From NCBI GenBank assembly GCA_965215475.1, contig OZ244061.1:186001-250000 (forward strand): a stretch of DNA of 64,000 bases, written 5' to 3'. This document shows, in pieces, positions 35,795-45,906 of the stretch. How positions within the stretch are numbered: position 1 is the stretch's first letter; the number at the start of each line of letters is the position of its first letter. This DNA is from Bin80 sp965215475. Lineage in GTDB: Bacteria > Bacteroidota > Rhodothermia > Rhodothermales > Bin80. The position numbers and the translations under genes were made by a program. The notes beneath the pieces were generated by a model. The model worked only from the letters and a program-made list of their open reading frames with translations. It had not been told where the DNA came from and made no database searches.

Positions 35795-36716
35795 TTCCCC
35801 TGCTAAAAGATTAAATGTGAATCGTTCTATTACCGCTCGCCAGCAAAAATCACCAGCTCTTGAAGGGAGGGGGAAAGAAGATTTCACAGAGCATAACTTT
35901 AAGAATGCGCTGAATTTTATCCAGGATGCTCGCATACCCCGGCAAAACAATTATTACGATATTCTGTCCGAAATTCAAACCAAACTGGACAAGATCGTGT
36001 ATGCAAAAGTCTCTGATCTTATTAAAAATCAAGTGAGAATTCAAGGGCTTTGGGGAGCAGAACTTGCCATACTCCCAGGCTTTAGAGGCACGACCATCTT
36101 TCATCTTAAGGGAGAAGGAGGAATCAGGGCGGGTGACATGACAACTCCTCGCCTACTAGCAATCCATGGTGAAGCGATAGAACGGAATCAAATACGTTGC
36201 GCCCACCTTCTCCATGATGCGTATGTAGAGACAATGCGTCTTGAATCACACACAACTTCTCCAACCCTTGAGGCCAAGGAACGAGCGATAGATCAGCTTG
36301 TGCATCACTTGTCCATGTTGAAAGAATGGGATTTGCGTCCAGAGCGAATGCTATCGCCCCTTAAATCTCTGGCCAACACCCTACGACCAGAAGATAGGCA
36401 TGACGAAAAGTTAGCCAAAAATTTATTTGAACAACTAAGCCTTCAGGCATTGGAACAATTAGTTGAGCGGTGGACTCGGCTTCTCAACCCCTATTGGGAA
36501 GAAGAGAAGAAGCGCGTTCGTAAAAACATAAAAGCAGGAAAAATTCCTGACTATGCATCCTGTCGTGTGGTGGCGGACAAAGCAATGCAAAATATTGAAT
36601 CTGCCGAGAAACTTCGAGATGAGATGCAACAGTTGTACGAAGAGAAATTGGTCCATAACCTACAGGATCCATCTCGCGTTACATCTCGCATCACCGTGGC
36701 ATTTGTTTCGGCATAA
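35775..36716 (+). pseudogene. C-terminal part of the PLD-helicase protein
   Basis: A frame of 313 codons that overlaps the previous one by 20 bases in another frame. From about residue 35 it reads as real protein: DFTEHNFKNALNFIQDA, GLWGAELAILPGFRG, IFHLKGEGGIRAGD, then a helical tail (EAKERAIDQLVHHLSMLKEW; EEEKKRVRKNIKAGK). The WGAEL...GEGG region resembles the C-terminal domain of bacterial SNF2-like helicases, but with lower certainty. The initial residues (MVTHVYNSPAKRLNV) are probably read-through of the deletion junction. No ATPase motif is present, so it cannot act as a helicase on its own. Confidence 0.5.
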
Positions 36717-36793
36717 ATGTGGTAGACTCCATTCAATTAAAATATAAGATCCTTGTAGACATATCTCATTCAATCCCATAGGGATATACCCAT

Positions 36794-37647
36794 ATGACAA
36801 GCAAAAAAAGCTGCCGGTGACTGTTTTAAGTGGTTTTCTTGGGTCAGGAAAAACGACCCTTCTTAATCACGTTTTGCACAATAAAGATGATTTGAAAGTA
36901 GCAGTTATTGTGAATGACATGAGCGAAGTGAATGTTGATGCAAATTTGATTAAAAATGAAAATGTCTTATCCCGTACAGAGGAAAAATTAGTGGAAATGA
37001 GTAATGGCTGTATCTGCTGTACACTTAGAGAAGATCTCATGATTGAGGTTGAGAGATTAGCGAAGGGAAATCGATTTGATTATTTACTTATCGAGAGTAC
37101 TGGAATCAGTGAGCCAGTTCCCGTAGCTCAAACGTTTTCATTTATGGATGAAAAAAAAAACGGTGTTGACCTTTCTTGGTTCAGCTATATTGATACTATG
37201 GTAACGGTGGTAGATGCATTCAATTTTTTCAAGGATTTTGGAAGCCCTGAAACTTTGACGGACAGAAAACTATCTGACATTGAAGGTGACTTTAGAACGA
37301 TCGTGAACTTACTGACCGATCAAGTCGAATTTGCCAATGTGATTCTCCTGAATAAAACGGATTTGGTATCAAAAGAGTATCGTAATATTTTGGAAGCTTT
37401 TATACGTAAGCTGAACCCGTCCGCTAAAATAATTGAATCAATCTATAGTAAAATTGAGCCATTACAAATTCTGAATACAGACCTATTTGATTTCGAAGAA
37501 GCAGAAAAGAGTGCAGGCTGGATCAAAGAACTCAAAAAAGATGAACATACTCCTGAAACAGAAGAATATGGAATTAGCTCATCCCCCCTTATTCATCTCA
37601 AATCGCGATTTGAGCCCAGCTTGAACGATTCAGATTTGCTCATCTGA
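36794..37647 (+). pseudogene. CobW/COG0523 GTPase, N-terminal part, split by an IS
   Basis: The P-loop GFLGSGKT, the metal-binding GCICC (CxCC) motif, the ESTGISEP switch region and LLNKTDL (NKxD) mark a COG0523 metallochaperone-type GTPase. The coding sequence stops matching at GISS (37579), exactly where an IS1380-type element begins; the remaining codons to 37647 belong to the element. The other half is at 39851-40293. A normal start ATG at 36794 (MTSKKK...) is out of frame by one base because of a run of seven A (36803-36809); eight A would join it. In the present frame translation could only begin at GTG 36817. The protein is therefore doubly broken. Confidence 0.85.
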
Positions 37648-37897
37648 TCAAACACCCCTTCAAAGATAAGGAGAACCTTGATAATTCTCTTTTCAAGAGG
37701 GCATTTTTCTCTTTTTTTATTGAAAAAAATCCATTGTTGAGATAAGTCAAACGTATTTTGAGCTTTTTTTATCTATAATAGTTTCACGCATCTTCACGCA
37801 ATTTCAAATTTTTGTTGCCATTGGATCCTTTGGATCCATGCTCCAATTGTCTGAGATGGATGTTTTTTCGTCACCAATTTCACCCCGGAGGTGAATC

Positions 37898-39455
37898 ATG
37901 ACGGACTCTCAAAACTTACAGGTTCAGATCCCCTATAACCACTCTATTTTGGTGCAGGCATCCACGACCAACCATACGACTTCCGATGCGGGGGCTCTAT
38001 CTATGAGGGGGCTGATTGAAGCTACAGGTATTCTTCCCTATTTGGTGGACAATCTCCATGATCCACGGGATCCCTATCGTACCACACACTCCATGGAGGA
38101 TCTGCTGTTGCAGCCGACGATGCAAGGATGGGACTTGTCCAGTAAAGATCTGGGCAATGACCCCGCATTACGGGTCGCTCTCAGTACGGAGCGGGGCGAA
38201 GCCGTTGTCGATCCAGCCAACCAGCCGGCATCGCAACCGACGATGTCACGCTTTTGGAGCATTCTCGGTGCACCGGATAATGTTGAGGTGATGCAGAAGG
38301 GTCTTCTGAATGGAGCATAGGCTCGTACGCAGCGGCGGTGAACGTCTGGATGAAGTGATCCTTGATGTCGATGCCATGCCCATGGCCATCAACTGGGATG
38401 CAAGTATAATGGTCATTACAAGCGAACCGTCTTCTTGCCGTTGTTTGTGACGTGTGGAGAAACGGGGGATGTCCTTGGAGCCGAACTCCGTCCAGGCACG
38501 CAACGGGAAGCGACCAACTGTCAGAAGGTCATGATTCCTATCGGTGAACAGGTTCAAAAACATGCCTCGGATCGTGTCATTTTTCGCCTTGATGCGGGAT
38601 TCAATAGTCCTGAGGTGTACGAGGATATAGAGAGCGCAGGCCTGTTTTATGTGACACGCTTGAAGGGCAACAACAAGTTAAAGGCGATGGCCGAAGCCTA
38701 TTTTGATGGGAAAGGATGTCCACCGAATACCTATGGCTATGTTGAGTTGATGTATCAAGCGGAGAGTTGGGATGGTCCACGTCGGGTCGTGATGGTCATA
38801 CGGCCTCGTCCAGCTGAACTCTATGAAGACTACTTCTTTTTGCTGACCAACCTTGACTCAGAGACCTATTCGGGGGAAGCACTGGCGAAGATGTACGCGA
38901 TGCGTGGAAAGGCTGAAAAGCATCAGGGGGAAATCAAAGAGTTGATCAATCAAGTCATGCTGTCATCCACAGAACGTCCCAAGGAACACTACAGAGGCCA
39001 TAAGATCATCCGTGAACAGGAGCCTGAAACAGTGGAAGAACGAGAGGTTCGCAGAGAAAATGCCGTGCGTCTTCTATCGGTTCTCTATGCATATCAGATC
39101 ATGCATATTGGTCGATGCCTTCATCGCACCAGAGGTGGTGCCCAATGTGGAGCGTAGCCCTGTCACATCAGACACCGAAGTTCATCAGGATACATCTCTG
39201 AAGATCAACACGGAAACGATGATGGTGGATGACACGCAGAACACCGATGCCAGTACAGAGGTAGACTCCAAACTAAAGCATACCCCTCACATGCAGATTA
39301 CCACCTTTCGCCTCCACCTACTAAAAGTCGGTGCAACCCTTGCACGCCATAGTCGCTACGTTACGTTTTCTATCGCCCTGTCGGCAGAGCAACTATGGAT
39401 CCGTTTTTGGGATCACCTTCTGCGACTGCGGTGGCACTGCTTGCCCGATATCTAA
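37898..39455 (+). pseudogene. IS1380-family transposase, frameshifted
   Basis: Starts with a good GGAGGTGA site before ATG 37898. The pieces in order are HTTSDAGALSMRGLIEATG, TMSRFWSILGAPDN, then in another frame GGERLDEVILDVDAMPMAI (38330-38400, first catalytic Asp), back in the first frame from about 38435 with VTCGETGDVLGAELRPG, FRLDAGFNSPEVYE and YAMRGKAEKHQGEIKELI, and after 39157 in a third frame with a C-terminus containing TTFRLHLLKVGATLARHSRY. Two compensating shifts near 38320 and 38410 and one near 39100 disrupt it. Confidence 0.85.
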
Positions 39456-39459
39456 CGCC

Positions 39460-39481
39460 AACCACCTCATCTGAGGTGGTT
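39460..39481 (+). terminator. Rho-independent terminator of the IS transposase
   Basis: AACCACCTCA-TC-TGAGGTGGTT is a 10-bp perfect hairpin directly behind the transposase end (stop at 39453-39455), followed by TTTAC and, a little later, ten A that would serve as T-run for the opposite strand. Confidence 0.75.
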
Positions 39482-39850
39482 TTACAAGTCAAAAAAAAAA
39501 TCCGAAACATCAACGTATAGGAGAGGTGCGTCCATACGGTAGGATTGGGTATGCGATACATGACTGCACTTGGTGCGATTGGAGGGCCGAACTACTACCA
39601 TGATAGTAGTTAGCCTGATTCCAACGGAAAAAAGCAGGAAATTCTGTTGCATGAGAGGTTCGTGTATCATCTCCCTGCGATGGATGAACCGTCAACCCAG
39701 ACTTGGACATAAACAGCGTCTTCATGCCTACCTTTTTAGCCAAAATAATCAGGATTTGACCCGAAAATATCGACGATGAAGAAAGAAAAGCTGCGAATCT
39801 CAGCAAGATGACGATTTAACAGAGATCGGAGGTTGAGATGAATAAGAAGG

Positions 39851-40293
39851 GCTCATTTGTATATCGAAGCAAAAAACCTTTTGATCCAAAACGGTTTTGG
39901 GATTTTGTACAGCATAAATTCCCAACTACAGTCATTCGAAGTAAGGGGTTGTTTTGGGTGGCTTCTAGATATGAGCAAGCTCTAGTATGGAGTCAAGCAG
40001 GAGGTTCACTCAAAGCAGGTGATGGAGGAGTATGCTGGTGTATTATACCTTTTGGTGAGCGGATTCAGTATGGATCATTTGTTGACAATCAAGAACGTAC
40101 TGAAGCTACGTGGGATAAGACTTTTGGTGATAGGAAGAATGAAATTGTATTTATCGGGCAAGACATGGAAGAAGAAAGAATCAAAAAAGAACTCGACGCT
40201 TGTTTATCTACGGATGAAGAATTATCTGACCTCAAATGGAAAGAGGGCTACGAAGATGAATGGCCTGTACGGAGAATCTACGCCTTGAAATGA
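39851..40293 (+). pseudogene. CobW/COG0523 GTPase, C-terminal domain, split off by the IS
   Basis: After the right end of the IS the frame continues with SFVYRSKKPFDPKRFWDF, the usual start of the CobW C-terminal domain, and goes on through GLFWVASRYEQALVWSQAG and EIVFIGQDMEEERIKKELD to EDEWPVRR. Together with 36794-37579 it makes a normal-length protein of about 400 residues. A frame beginning with ATG at 39838 inside the IS end could express this domain alone, but without the GTPase it would have no known function. Confidence 0.85.
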
Positions 40294-40533
40294 GATTTCC
40301 ATAATAACTTGTATGTTCGTCATTACAATACGTGTGATTTTTAATCGTAAGATGTAAAAACCGGTTGTGTGTATTCACCGGGATCTATTCAGCATCTGTT
40401 TATCTTTCCGATCCACTATATCGATACAGGTTACTAACATGGGGAAAGCATCTACTACTTTGAATGCTCGTGTAATTTATTACGGTTTACGCATGTTGTT
40501 CTTGCACATCGTATCCTTCTCACTGTAAATTCT

Positions 40534-42000
40534 ATGACTGACTTTGACATCATCATTGTCGGAACTGGAATTGGTGGAGGGACGCTAGCTTGGGGATTGC
40601 GTGAGAGTGGAGCACGTATTCTGCTGATTGAGCGTGGAGATTTTTTACCACAAGAGCCCGAGAATTGGAGCCCTGATGCTGTCTTCGGTGAACACCGATA
40701 TAAACCAGATGAATCCTGGGAGACTGCAGACGGCCAACTCTTCAAACCCGGTATTCATTACTGCGTCGGAGGCAACTCGAAAGTTTATGGGGCCGCTCTG
40801 CCTAGACTTCGACAGGAAGATTTTGAGGAGTTAGAACATGAGGATGGCACAAGTCCCGGCTGGCCAATTACTTATGAAGAACTGGAACCGTACTACTGTC
40901 ATGCTGAAAAGCTATACCGTGTCCATGGGAATGCTGGCGACGACCCTACTGAATCTCCACGTTCAGAAGATTATCCGTACAGTGCGGTACCACATGAGCC
41001 GCAAATTGCTCGTCTTGCGGCTTCCTTCCAAAAGCAGGGGCTAAATCCTTTTCATTTACCCCTCGGTATCGACTTGGGGGGGCAATGCCTGCGCTGCCAT
41101 ACGTGTGATGGGTTTCCATGTAGAGCTCATGCAAAATCCGATGCCGAGATATGTGCAGTCCGCCCAGCTATGGATCATCCAAATGTCACCTTATGGACAA
41201 ATTCAGAGGTCCGTCGTGTTATCGTACGTAATGGCACGGTGAATTCATTAGAGGTGCAACAAGGTAATAAATTGAAAACCATTCAGGCTGACACCTATGT
41301 ACTTAGCTGCGGGGCAGTGAATTCTGCGGCACTGCTTCTCAGATCCGATGGGATTCCAAATCCCTCAGGTATGATTGGGCGAAACTATATGGCGCATAAT
41401 AATAGTGCATTGATTGCAGTCCGTCCATGGGAACGCAATACAACAACGTTCCAAAAAACGCTTTCTATTAATGATTGGTATCTTGGGTCAGATGCGTGGC
41501 ATTGGCCTATGGGTAACCTACAGATGATTGGTAAAGTGCAGGCATCTATGCTAAAGTCCGCTCGACCGAATCCACCTCTTTCGATACTAAAATACTTGGC
41601 AAACCGAGGCATCGAATGGTGGGTCATGAGTGAGGATCTTCCCGATCTAAATAACCATGTTTCATTAACATCCCGTGGTCGTATACGAATTCACTGGAAG
41701 CCAAATAATCTAGCTTCCCACCGTCAATTATTGAAGCGAGCACGTCGCATGTTGCAACGGGCTGGATATCCTATCATATTCAGTCAGCAGATGAACATTG
41801 AGACCAACTCGCACCAATGTGGAACCTTGAAAATGGGTAATGATCCATCTAACAGCGTATTAGACTCTGTTTGCCGAATGCATGGACTTATGAACTTGCG
41901 AGTTGTAGATGCATCTTTTTTTCCATCCTCTGGGGCGATGAATCCAGCACTCACAATTGCAGCCCAAGCACTTCGGGTTGCCAAACAAATGACCAAATGA
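40534..42000 (+). CDS. GMC-family FAD-dependent dehydrogenase
   Basis: A 488-residue flavoprotein with IIIVGTGIGGGTLAWGL as FAD-binding motif, YCVGGNSKVYGAALPR, and the C-terminal SHQCGTLKMG and DASFFPSSGAMNPALTIAAQ regions of GMC dehydrogenases. It differs clearly from the choline-dehydrogenase-like enzyme at 26936 and is closer to the gluconate/sorbose dehydrogenase-like branch. A CLRCHTCDGFPC segment near residue 190 has four cysteines that could hold metal or a cluster. No twin-arginine signal is seen. The next gene overlaps its stop by ATGA, so the two are coupled. Confidence 0.85.
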   Translation: MTDFDIIIVGTGIGGGTLAWGLRESGARILLIERGDFLPQEPENWSPDAVFGEHRYKPDESWETADGQLFKPGIHYCVGGNSKVYGAALPRLRQEDFEELEHEDGTSPGWPITYEELEPYYCHAEKLYRVHGNAGDDPTESPRSEDYPYSAVPHEPQIARLAASFQKQGLNPFHLPLGIDLGGQCLRCHTCDGFPCRAHAKSDAEICAVRPAMDHPNVTLWTNSEVRRVIVRNGTVNSLEVQQGNKLKTIQADTYVLSCGAVNSAALLLRSDGIPNPSGMIGRNYMAHNNSALIAVRPWERNTTTFQKTLSINDWYLGSDAWHWPMGNLQMIGKVQASMLKSARPNPPLSILKYLANRGIEWWVMSEDLPDLNNHVSLTSRGRIRIHWKPNNLASHRQLLKRARRMLQRAGYPIIFSQQMNIETNSHQCGTLKMGNDPSNSVLDSVCRMHGLMNLRVVDASFFPSSGAMNPALTIAAQALRVAKQMTK

Positions 42001-42476
42001 CTCCCATGACTCGATATCTCCCCATTCTCCTTCTCTTTGGCTCGATTACCGTATCAAGCATAAGCGCACAGCAGCTTGAAATTGAAGCCGTACTTGATGA
42101 TTTTCATCTTGCTGCCTCCGAAGCGGATTCGGAACGATATTTTGGACACCTTGCCGAGGAAAGTGTTTTTCTGGGTACCGATATAACTGAACGATGGACA
42201 AAATCTGAATTTCAGGGGTATGCTGAACCTCACTTCAGTGCTGGCCGTGGCTGGACCTATGTCCCGCAAATGCGCTATGTATATGTAGGTGCTGGTGATA
42301 AGGCTGCGTGGTTTGATGAAATTCTGCTCAACGAGAAGTACGGTGAGGTCCGTGGATCTGGCGCACTGGTGTTAGAAAATGATACGTGGAGAATCGTTCA
42401 ATATCATCTAACTGTGCCTGTGCCCAATGATCTCCTAGGTACGGTTGTGGAGATGATCAGCGCACAATCGCAGTGA
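41997..42476 (+). CDS. Exported SnoaL/DUF4440-like protein
   Basis: About 159 residues. ATG at 41997 overlaps the stop of the GMC gene; another ATG is at 42006. Signal peptide (YLPILLLFGSITVSSISAQ) is followed by a nuclear-transport-factor-2-like domain: EAVLDDFHLAASEADSERYF, FLGTDITERWTKSEF and AWFDEIL. Such domains bind small ligands or act as isomerases; activity cannot be predicted. The coupling to the GMC gene suggests a role with the same substrate outside the cytoplasm. Confidence 0.75.
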   Translation: MTPMTRYLPILLLFGSITVSSISAQQLEIEAVLDDFHLAASEADSERYFGHLAEESVFLGTDITERWTKSEFQGYAEPHFSAGRGWTYVPQMRYVYVGAGDKAAWFDEILLNEKYGEVRGSGALVLENDTWRIVQYHLTVPVPNDLLGTVVEMISAQSQ

Positions 42477-42891
42477 TATCCATATCTAGTACCGACTTCG
42501 TCGTTATCCTTTTCAACACTTAAGCAATCGTTCCTGCAGCATTTCGATGGATTTCTTGAATTGCTGCGTGCAGAAGTCAATCCTTCCTCAGAGGGGTTCT
42601 GAAACAGTTTGCGGCCCGCCATAAGCCCCCCTACCCCTGCCTTGACTGCTACCCGTATGTATAGCGTCAATTACTTTTTTGGTCAACGACAATGAAAAGT
42701 TTCGGTTTGGGTATAAGAGAATTTCAGCAATATCTATCATCTCAGAGTAATACTCATCTCTGCAACCTTATGAACTTATTCTTATCCGCAGGGCTTATTC
42801 GTCTATGAACCACGGAGCCAATAACTGCTCTGGATCTCCACTTAGAACGATGAAGTGGTTCGATCTAATTCACAAAACATCTTCAACTTTT
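42477..42891. other. Intergenic 415 bp between convergent genes
   Basis: Contains only the small minus-strand aldolase-like remnant at 42520-42670. The rest, 42671-42891, shows no coding signal I can support. Confidence 0.5.
42520..42670 (-). pseudogene. Possible C-terminal remnant of an aldolase-like gene
   Basis: In minus frames, VAVKAGVGGLMAGRKLFQNP followed after a shift by LLHAAIQEIHRNAAGTIA and a TAA resembles the last 45 residues of a TIM-barrel aldolase (DeoC/class I fructose-bisphosphate aldolase kind, with a phosphate-binding G-L-M-x-G-R). Only these residues remain and the identification is tentative. Confidence 0.35.
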
Positions 42892-45800
42892 TTATAGTTC
42901 TTCAAGCTGCTGAATGATTGCGGCAAGATCACTTTGCAACTGTGCAAGACGTTGATATGCATCTTTCCCAGGGCGAAAATCTCCTTGGGATGTGAAACCG
43001 GAAAGATATCTCAGCTGGTCAATGAGCATTGGCTGAGGATAACTATCTCCGACCTCCGTTACAAGTAGTGCTCGTAGCCGCTTTGCAATCTGTGTTGTAG
43101 ATTCATCTGAATCATTTTTGATGAGAGAATCAATTTTTTGAACTGCATCGGCCGCATCGCCTCGGGCATTCATGAGATCTATTCCAAATTCAAACTGTGC
43201 CAGAAGATCGCTCTGTGTGACATTATCTGCCGCTATACGCGGGTCGATCCGAAGTATAGCTTCCTGAGTGAAGGTTGTTTCTCCATCTACATTCAAGCGC
43301 ACTTGATAAGTGCCAGGAGGAACCAGTGGCCCTTGAAGATCGGGAGTGTTCAATCCTCTGTGACGCATGTCCCATCTATATCTGTGCATCCCCGGAGTGC
43401 GTTCAAGCATCGATGAGGGAGCAAGTGCCCGTGGAGGAGTACGCATGCCCTGATCTGAGGCTAACTCAGACTGAATCTCCTCTGCCTCGATGGTGCGAAT
43501 GATAGTTCCTTCATGATTTAGAATCTCTAATCTTACGTCTCCTGCCTGTTCCTCTTTGAAGTAGTAATCCATAACAATACCTGATCTGGGATAAATGGGA
43601 GAAGCATTACTACCAGAACTAGAATTATATCTCGCTCGATAGGAATCACGTATTGGAAACAAATAAACATCGGAACTGATGATGTCTGGAGTGGCATGAT
43701 GTAGCGCAGTGATATTATCCAAAATCCAAAAACCTCGCCCCATGGTAGATAATACTAGGTCCTCACGATGTACCTTCAAATCCGTGATCGGGGTAACGGG
43801 CAAACCCTGCTGGAAATCTTCCCAAATCATACCGTCATTAAATGAGATAAACATGCCAAACTCTGTTCCCGCATAAAGCAATCCTTCTCTGCTTGGATCC
43901 TCTCGAATCACACGTGTCGGATAATCATTCGGAATCCCGTTCATTCCGTTCGTTAATCTTGTCCAGGTCGCCCCAAAATCATCCGTCCGATAGATATAGG
44001 GTTCAAAATCACCAAGTAAATACCGGTAAGCAGCCACATATGCCTTGCCCTCTGCATGTGGGGATGGATCAATGGTTTGAATCCGTCCCTCGGGAGGCAT
44101 ATCCGGCGGAGTCACATTGATCCATGTTTGTCCGCCATCCTGTGTCACATGTATTGGGCCATCATTAGCTCCAGTCCAAATGACATTCTCATTGATTGGA
44201 GATACCTCAATCACATAGAGTGCACTGTAGTGTTCTTCGCCGGTAATATCTCTCGTGATTGGGCCACCACTGATCACCTGGCGCTCAGGTCTGAATGCAG
44301 TCAGATCATCGCTGATTGTCTCCCACGTGCGTCCTTCATCGGTTGTGCGGTGCACGAACTGAGATCCATGGTAAATCACACTTGGATCGTGTGGAGAGAT
44401 TTCAATCGGAACTACGCGCTGAAAGCGATACGGCAATTCACGAGGATTCACTCCATACATATTGACACCCCCAACATAATAGAGTTGTTGTTGCCCCGTA
44501 GCACGGTTATAACGTCTAAACGTACCCTTACAATTACTGTATACGATCATTGGATTCACTGGATGAGGAACCGAAGGCCCTGTTTCGCATCCTCCAATCG
44601 CCTCCCAGTATGCGGTGACTCCTCCTGGGCGGAAGTCTGGTGGTAAGCTTGGGACAGCAATCGTAGAATTATCCTGCTGTCCTGCATATGCCCAATACGG
44701 AAATCGTTCATCTACGTCAACCTGATAAAGCTCAGCCGTAGGTTGATTATGTTGCGAAGACCATGTTTGCCCTCCATCTCGGGTAACATTCGCCCCACCG
44801 TCGTTTGACTGAACGATAATAAGAGGGTCATCAGGATTGATCCACATATCATGATTATCTCCATGTGGAGTGCCAACTCTCGTCCACTCTTTTCCTCCAT
44901 TGTCTGAGTGCCAAAGTGCAAGATTATTCACCCAGACTACATCTGCATCTGTTGGATCTGCATCTACATTCGTATAATAAAAGGGGCGTGTCATCAGGTA
45001 ACCTTCCGTACTGACTACATGCCAAGTAACCCCCATATCATTGGATCTGTATAGGCCCTCTTCTTCTGGAATCGCTTCAACTAGTGCATAGACACGGCTC
45101 GGATCTGCGGAGCTTACGGCAAAATCGATCTTTCCAATCAATCCTTGAGGTAGTCCATTCGTGCTCTTGGACCAAGTTTTACCTGCATCACGCGAAACAT
45201 AAATGCCGTTCTCAGATCCATCGTCTCCACTAATAATTGTCCAGGGCTTGCGTTCAGCCCTCCATAATGCAGCGTAGATAACATTGGGGTTTCCCGGAGC
45301 AAGCTCAATATCTACAGCCCCTGTCTGCTCAGAAATGAACAATACATGCTCCCAAGTTTTTCCCCCATTGATGGACTTAAATACTCCGCGCTCCGGGTTT
45401 GAGTCAAATGGATTCCCTAGCGCGGCGACATAGAGAACCTGTGGATTCGTAGGATGCACAACGACCGAACCAATCTGGCCTGCATCCCGAAGCCCAATAT
45501 GCATCCATGACTCGCCACCATTCACGGACTTATACATTCCCCGGCCAATGATCACATTACTGCGAATGCCATCTGACCCTGTTCCCACATAGATGATCTG
45601 GGGATTACTATCGGCTACATCAATAGAACCGATTGAACCGGTTTCAAAATATCCATCGGATATATTTTCCCAATTTGCTCCATAGTCTGTGGTCTTCCAT
45701 ACCCCTCCCCCAGTTGCGCCCATATAAAATGTCTCAGGAGCATCTCTATGGCCAGTTACCGTAGTTACCCTTCCTCCACGTGACGGGCCGATATAGCGAA

Positions 45801-45906
45801 ACTCCAAATCGTCAAATAGTTCTGCTATCTGTGCTTCGGCTGTACCACTTGAATGTACGTAAACAAATCCGAGAAGCAGAATGATAATGTATCTATTGAG
45901 CAACAT
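42892..45906 (-). CDS. Large secreted VPS10/BNR-repeat propeller protein
   Basis: A 1,004-residue protein with a signal peptide ending about AEAQ (residue 26). The N-terminal motif FRYIGPSRGGRVTTVTG and many Asp-box repeats (KTTDYGANW, SVNGGESW, SRDAGKTW, RTDDFGATW) identify the glycosyl-hydrolase-like sortilin/BNR propeller family common in Bacteroidota. After the propellers, about residue 760 on, there is a beta-rich segment and a helical C-terminus (LAQLQSDLAAIIQQLEEL). No type 9 sorting tail is visible, unlike the protein at 4300. Function of the family is not established. Confidence 0.8.
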   Translation of the reverse strand: MLLNRYIIILLLGFVYVHSSGTAEAQIAELFDDLEFRYIGPSRGGRVTTVTGHRDAPETFYMGATGGGVWKTTDYGANWENISDGYFETGSIGSIDVADSNPQIIYVGTGSDGIRSNVIIGRGMYKSVNGGESWMHIGLRDAGQIGSVVVHPTNPQVLYVAALGNPFDSNPERGVFKSINGGKTWEHVLFISEQTGAVDIELAPGNPNVIYAALWRAERKPWTIISGDDGSENGIYVSRDAGKTWSKSTNGLPQGLIGKIDFAVSSADPSRVYALVEAIPEEEGLYRSNDMGVTWHVVSTEGYLMTRPFYYTNVDADPTDADVVWVNNLALWHSDNGGKEWTRVGTPHGDNHDMWINPDDPLIIVQSNDGGANVTRDGGQTWSSQHNQPTAELYQVDVDERFPYWAYAGQQDNSTIAVPSLPPDFRPGGVTAYWEAIGGCETGPSVPHPVNPMIVYSNCKGTFRRYNRATGQQQLYYVGGVNMYGVNPRELPYRFQRVVPIEISPHDPSVIYHGSQFVHRTTDEGRTWETISDDLTAFRPERQVISGGPITRDITGEEHYSALYVIEVSPINENVIWTGANDGPIHVTQDGGQTWINVTPPDMPPEGRIQTIDPSPHAEGKAYVAAYRYLLGDFEPYIYRTDDFGATWTRLTNGMNGIPNDYPTRVIREDPSREGLLYAGTEFGMFISFNDGMIWEDFQQGLPVTPITDLKVHREDLVLSTMGRGFWILDNITALHHATPDIISSDVYLFPIRDSYRARYNSSSGSNASPIYPRSGIVMDYYFKEEQAGDVRLEILNHEGTIIRTIEAEEIQSELASDQGMRTPPRALAPSSMLERTPGMHRYRWDMRHRGLNTPDLQGPLVPPGTYQVRLNVDGETTFTQEAILRIDPRIAADNVTQSDLLAQFEFGIDLMNARGDAADAVQKIDSLIKNDSDESTTQIAKRLRALLVTEVGDSYPQPMLIDQLRYLSGFTSQGDFRPGKDAYQRLAQLQSDLAAIIQQLEEL

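Larger units (their letters stand above)
37584..39850 (+). mobile_element. IS1380-family-like insertion sequence inside cobW
   Basis: The ends are inverted repeats sharing CTTATTCATCTCAA: left end from 37583/37584 (C-rich, then TTATTCATCTCAA) and right end to 39850 (reverse complement CCTTCTTATTCATCTCAA). GCTCA lies on both sides (37577-37581 and 39851-39855) and is the likely target duplication, up to GCTCAT. An 18-bp perfect palindrome CTCAAATCGCGATTTGAG is at 37597-37614 next to the left end. The transposase inside is broken, so the element is non-autonomous. Length about 2.27 kb. The non-coding 39482-39837 inside it shows nothing else. Confidence 0.85.
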
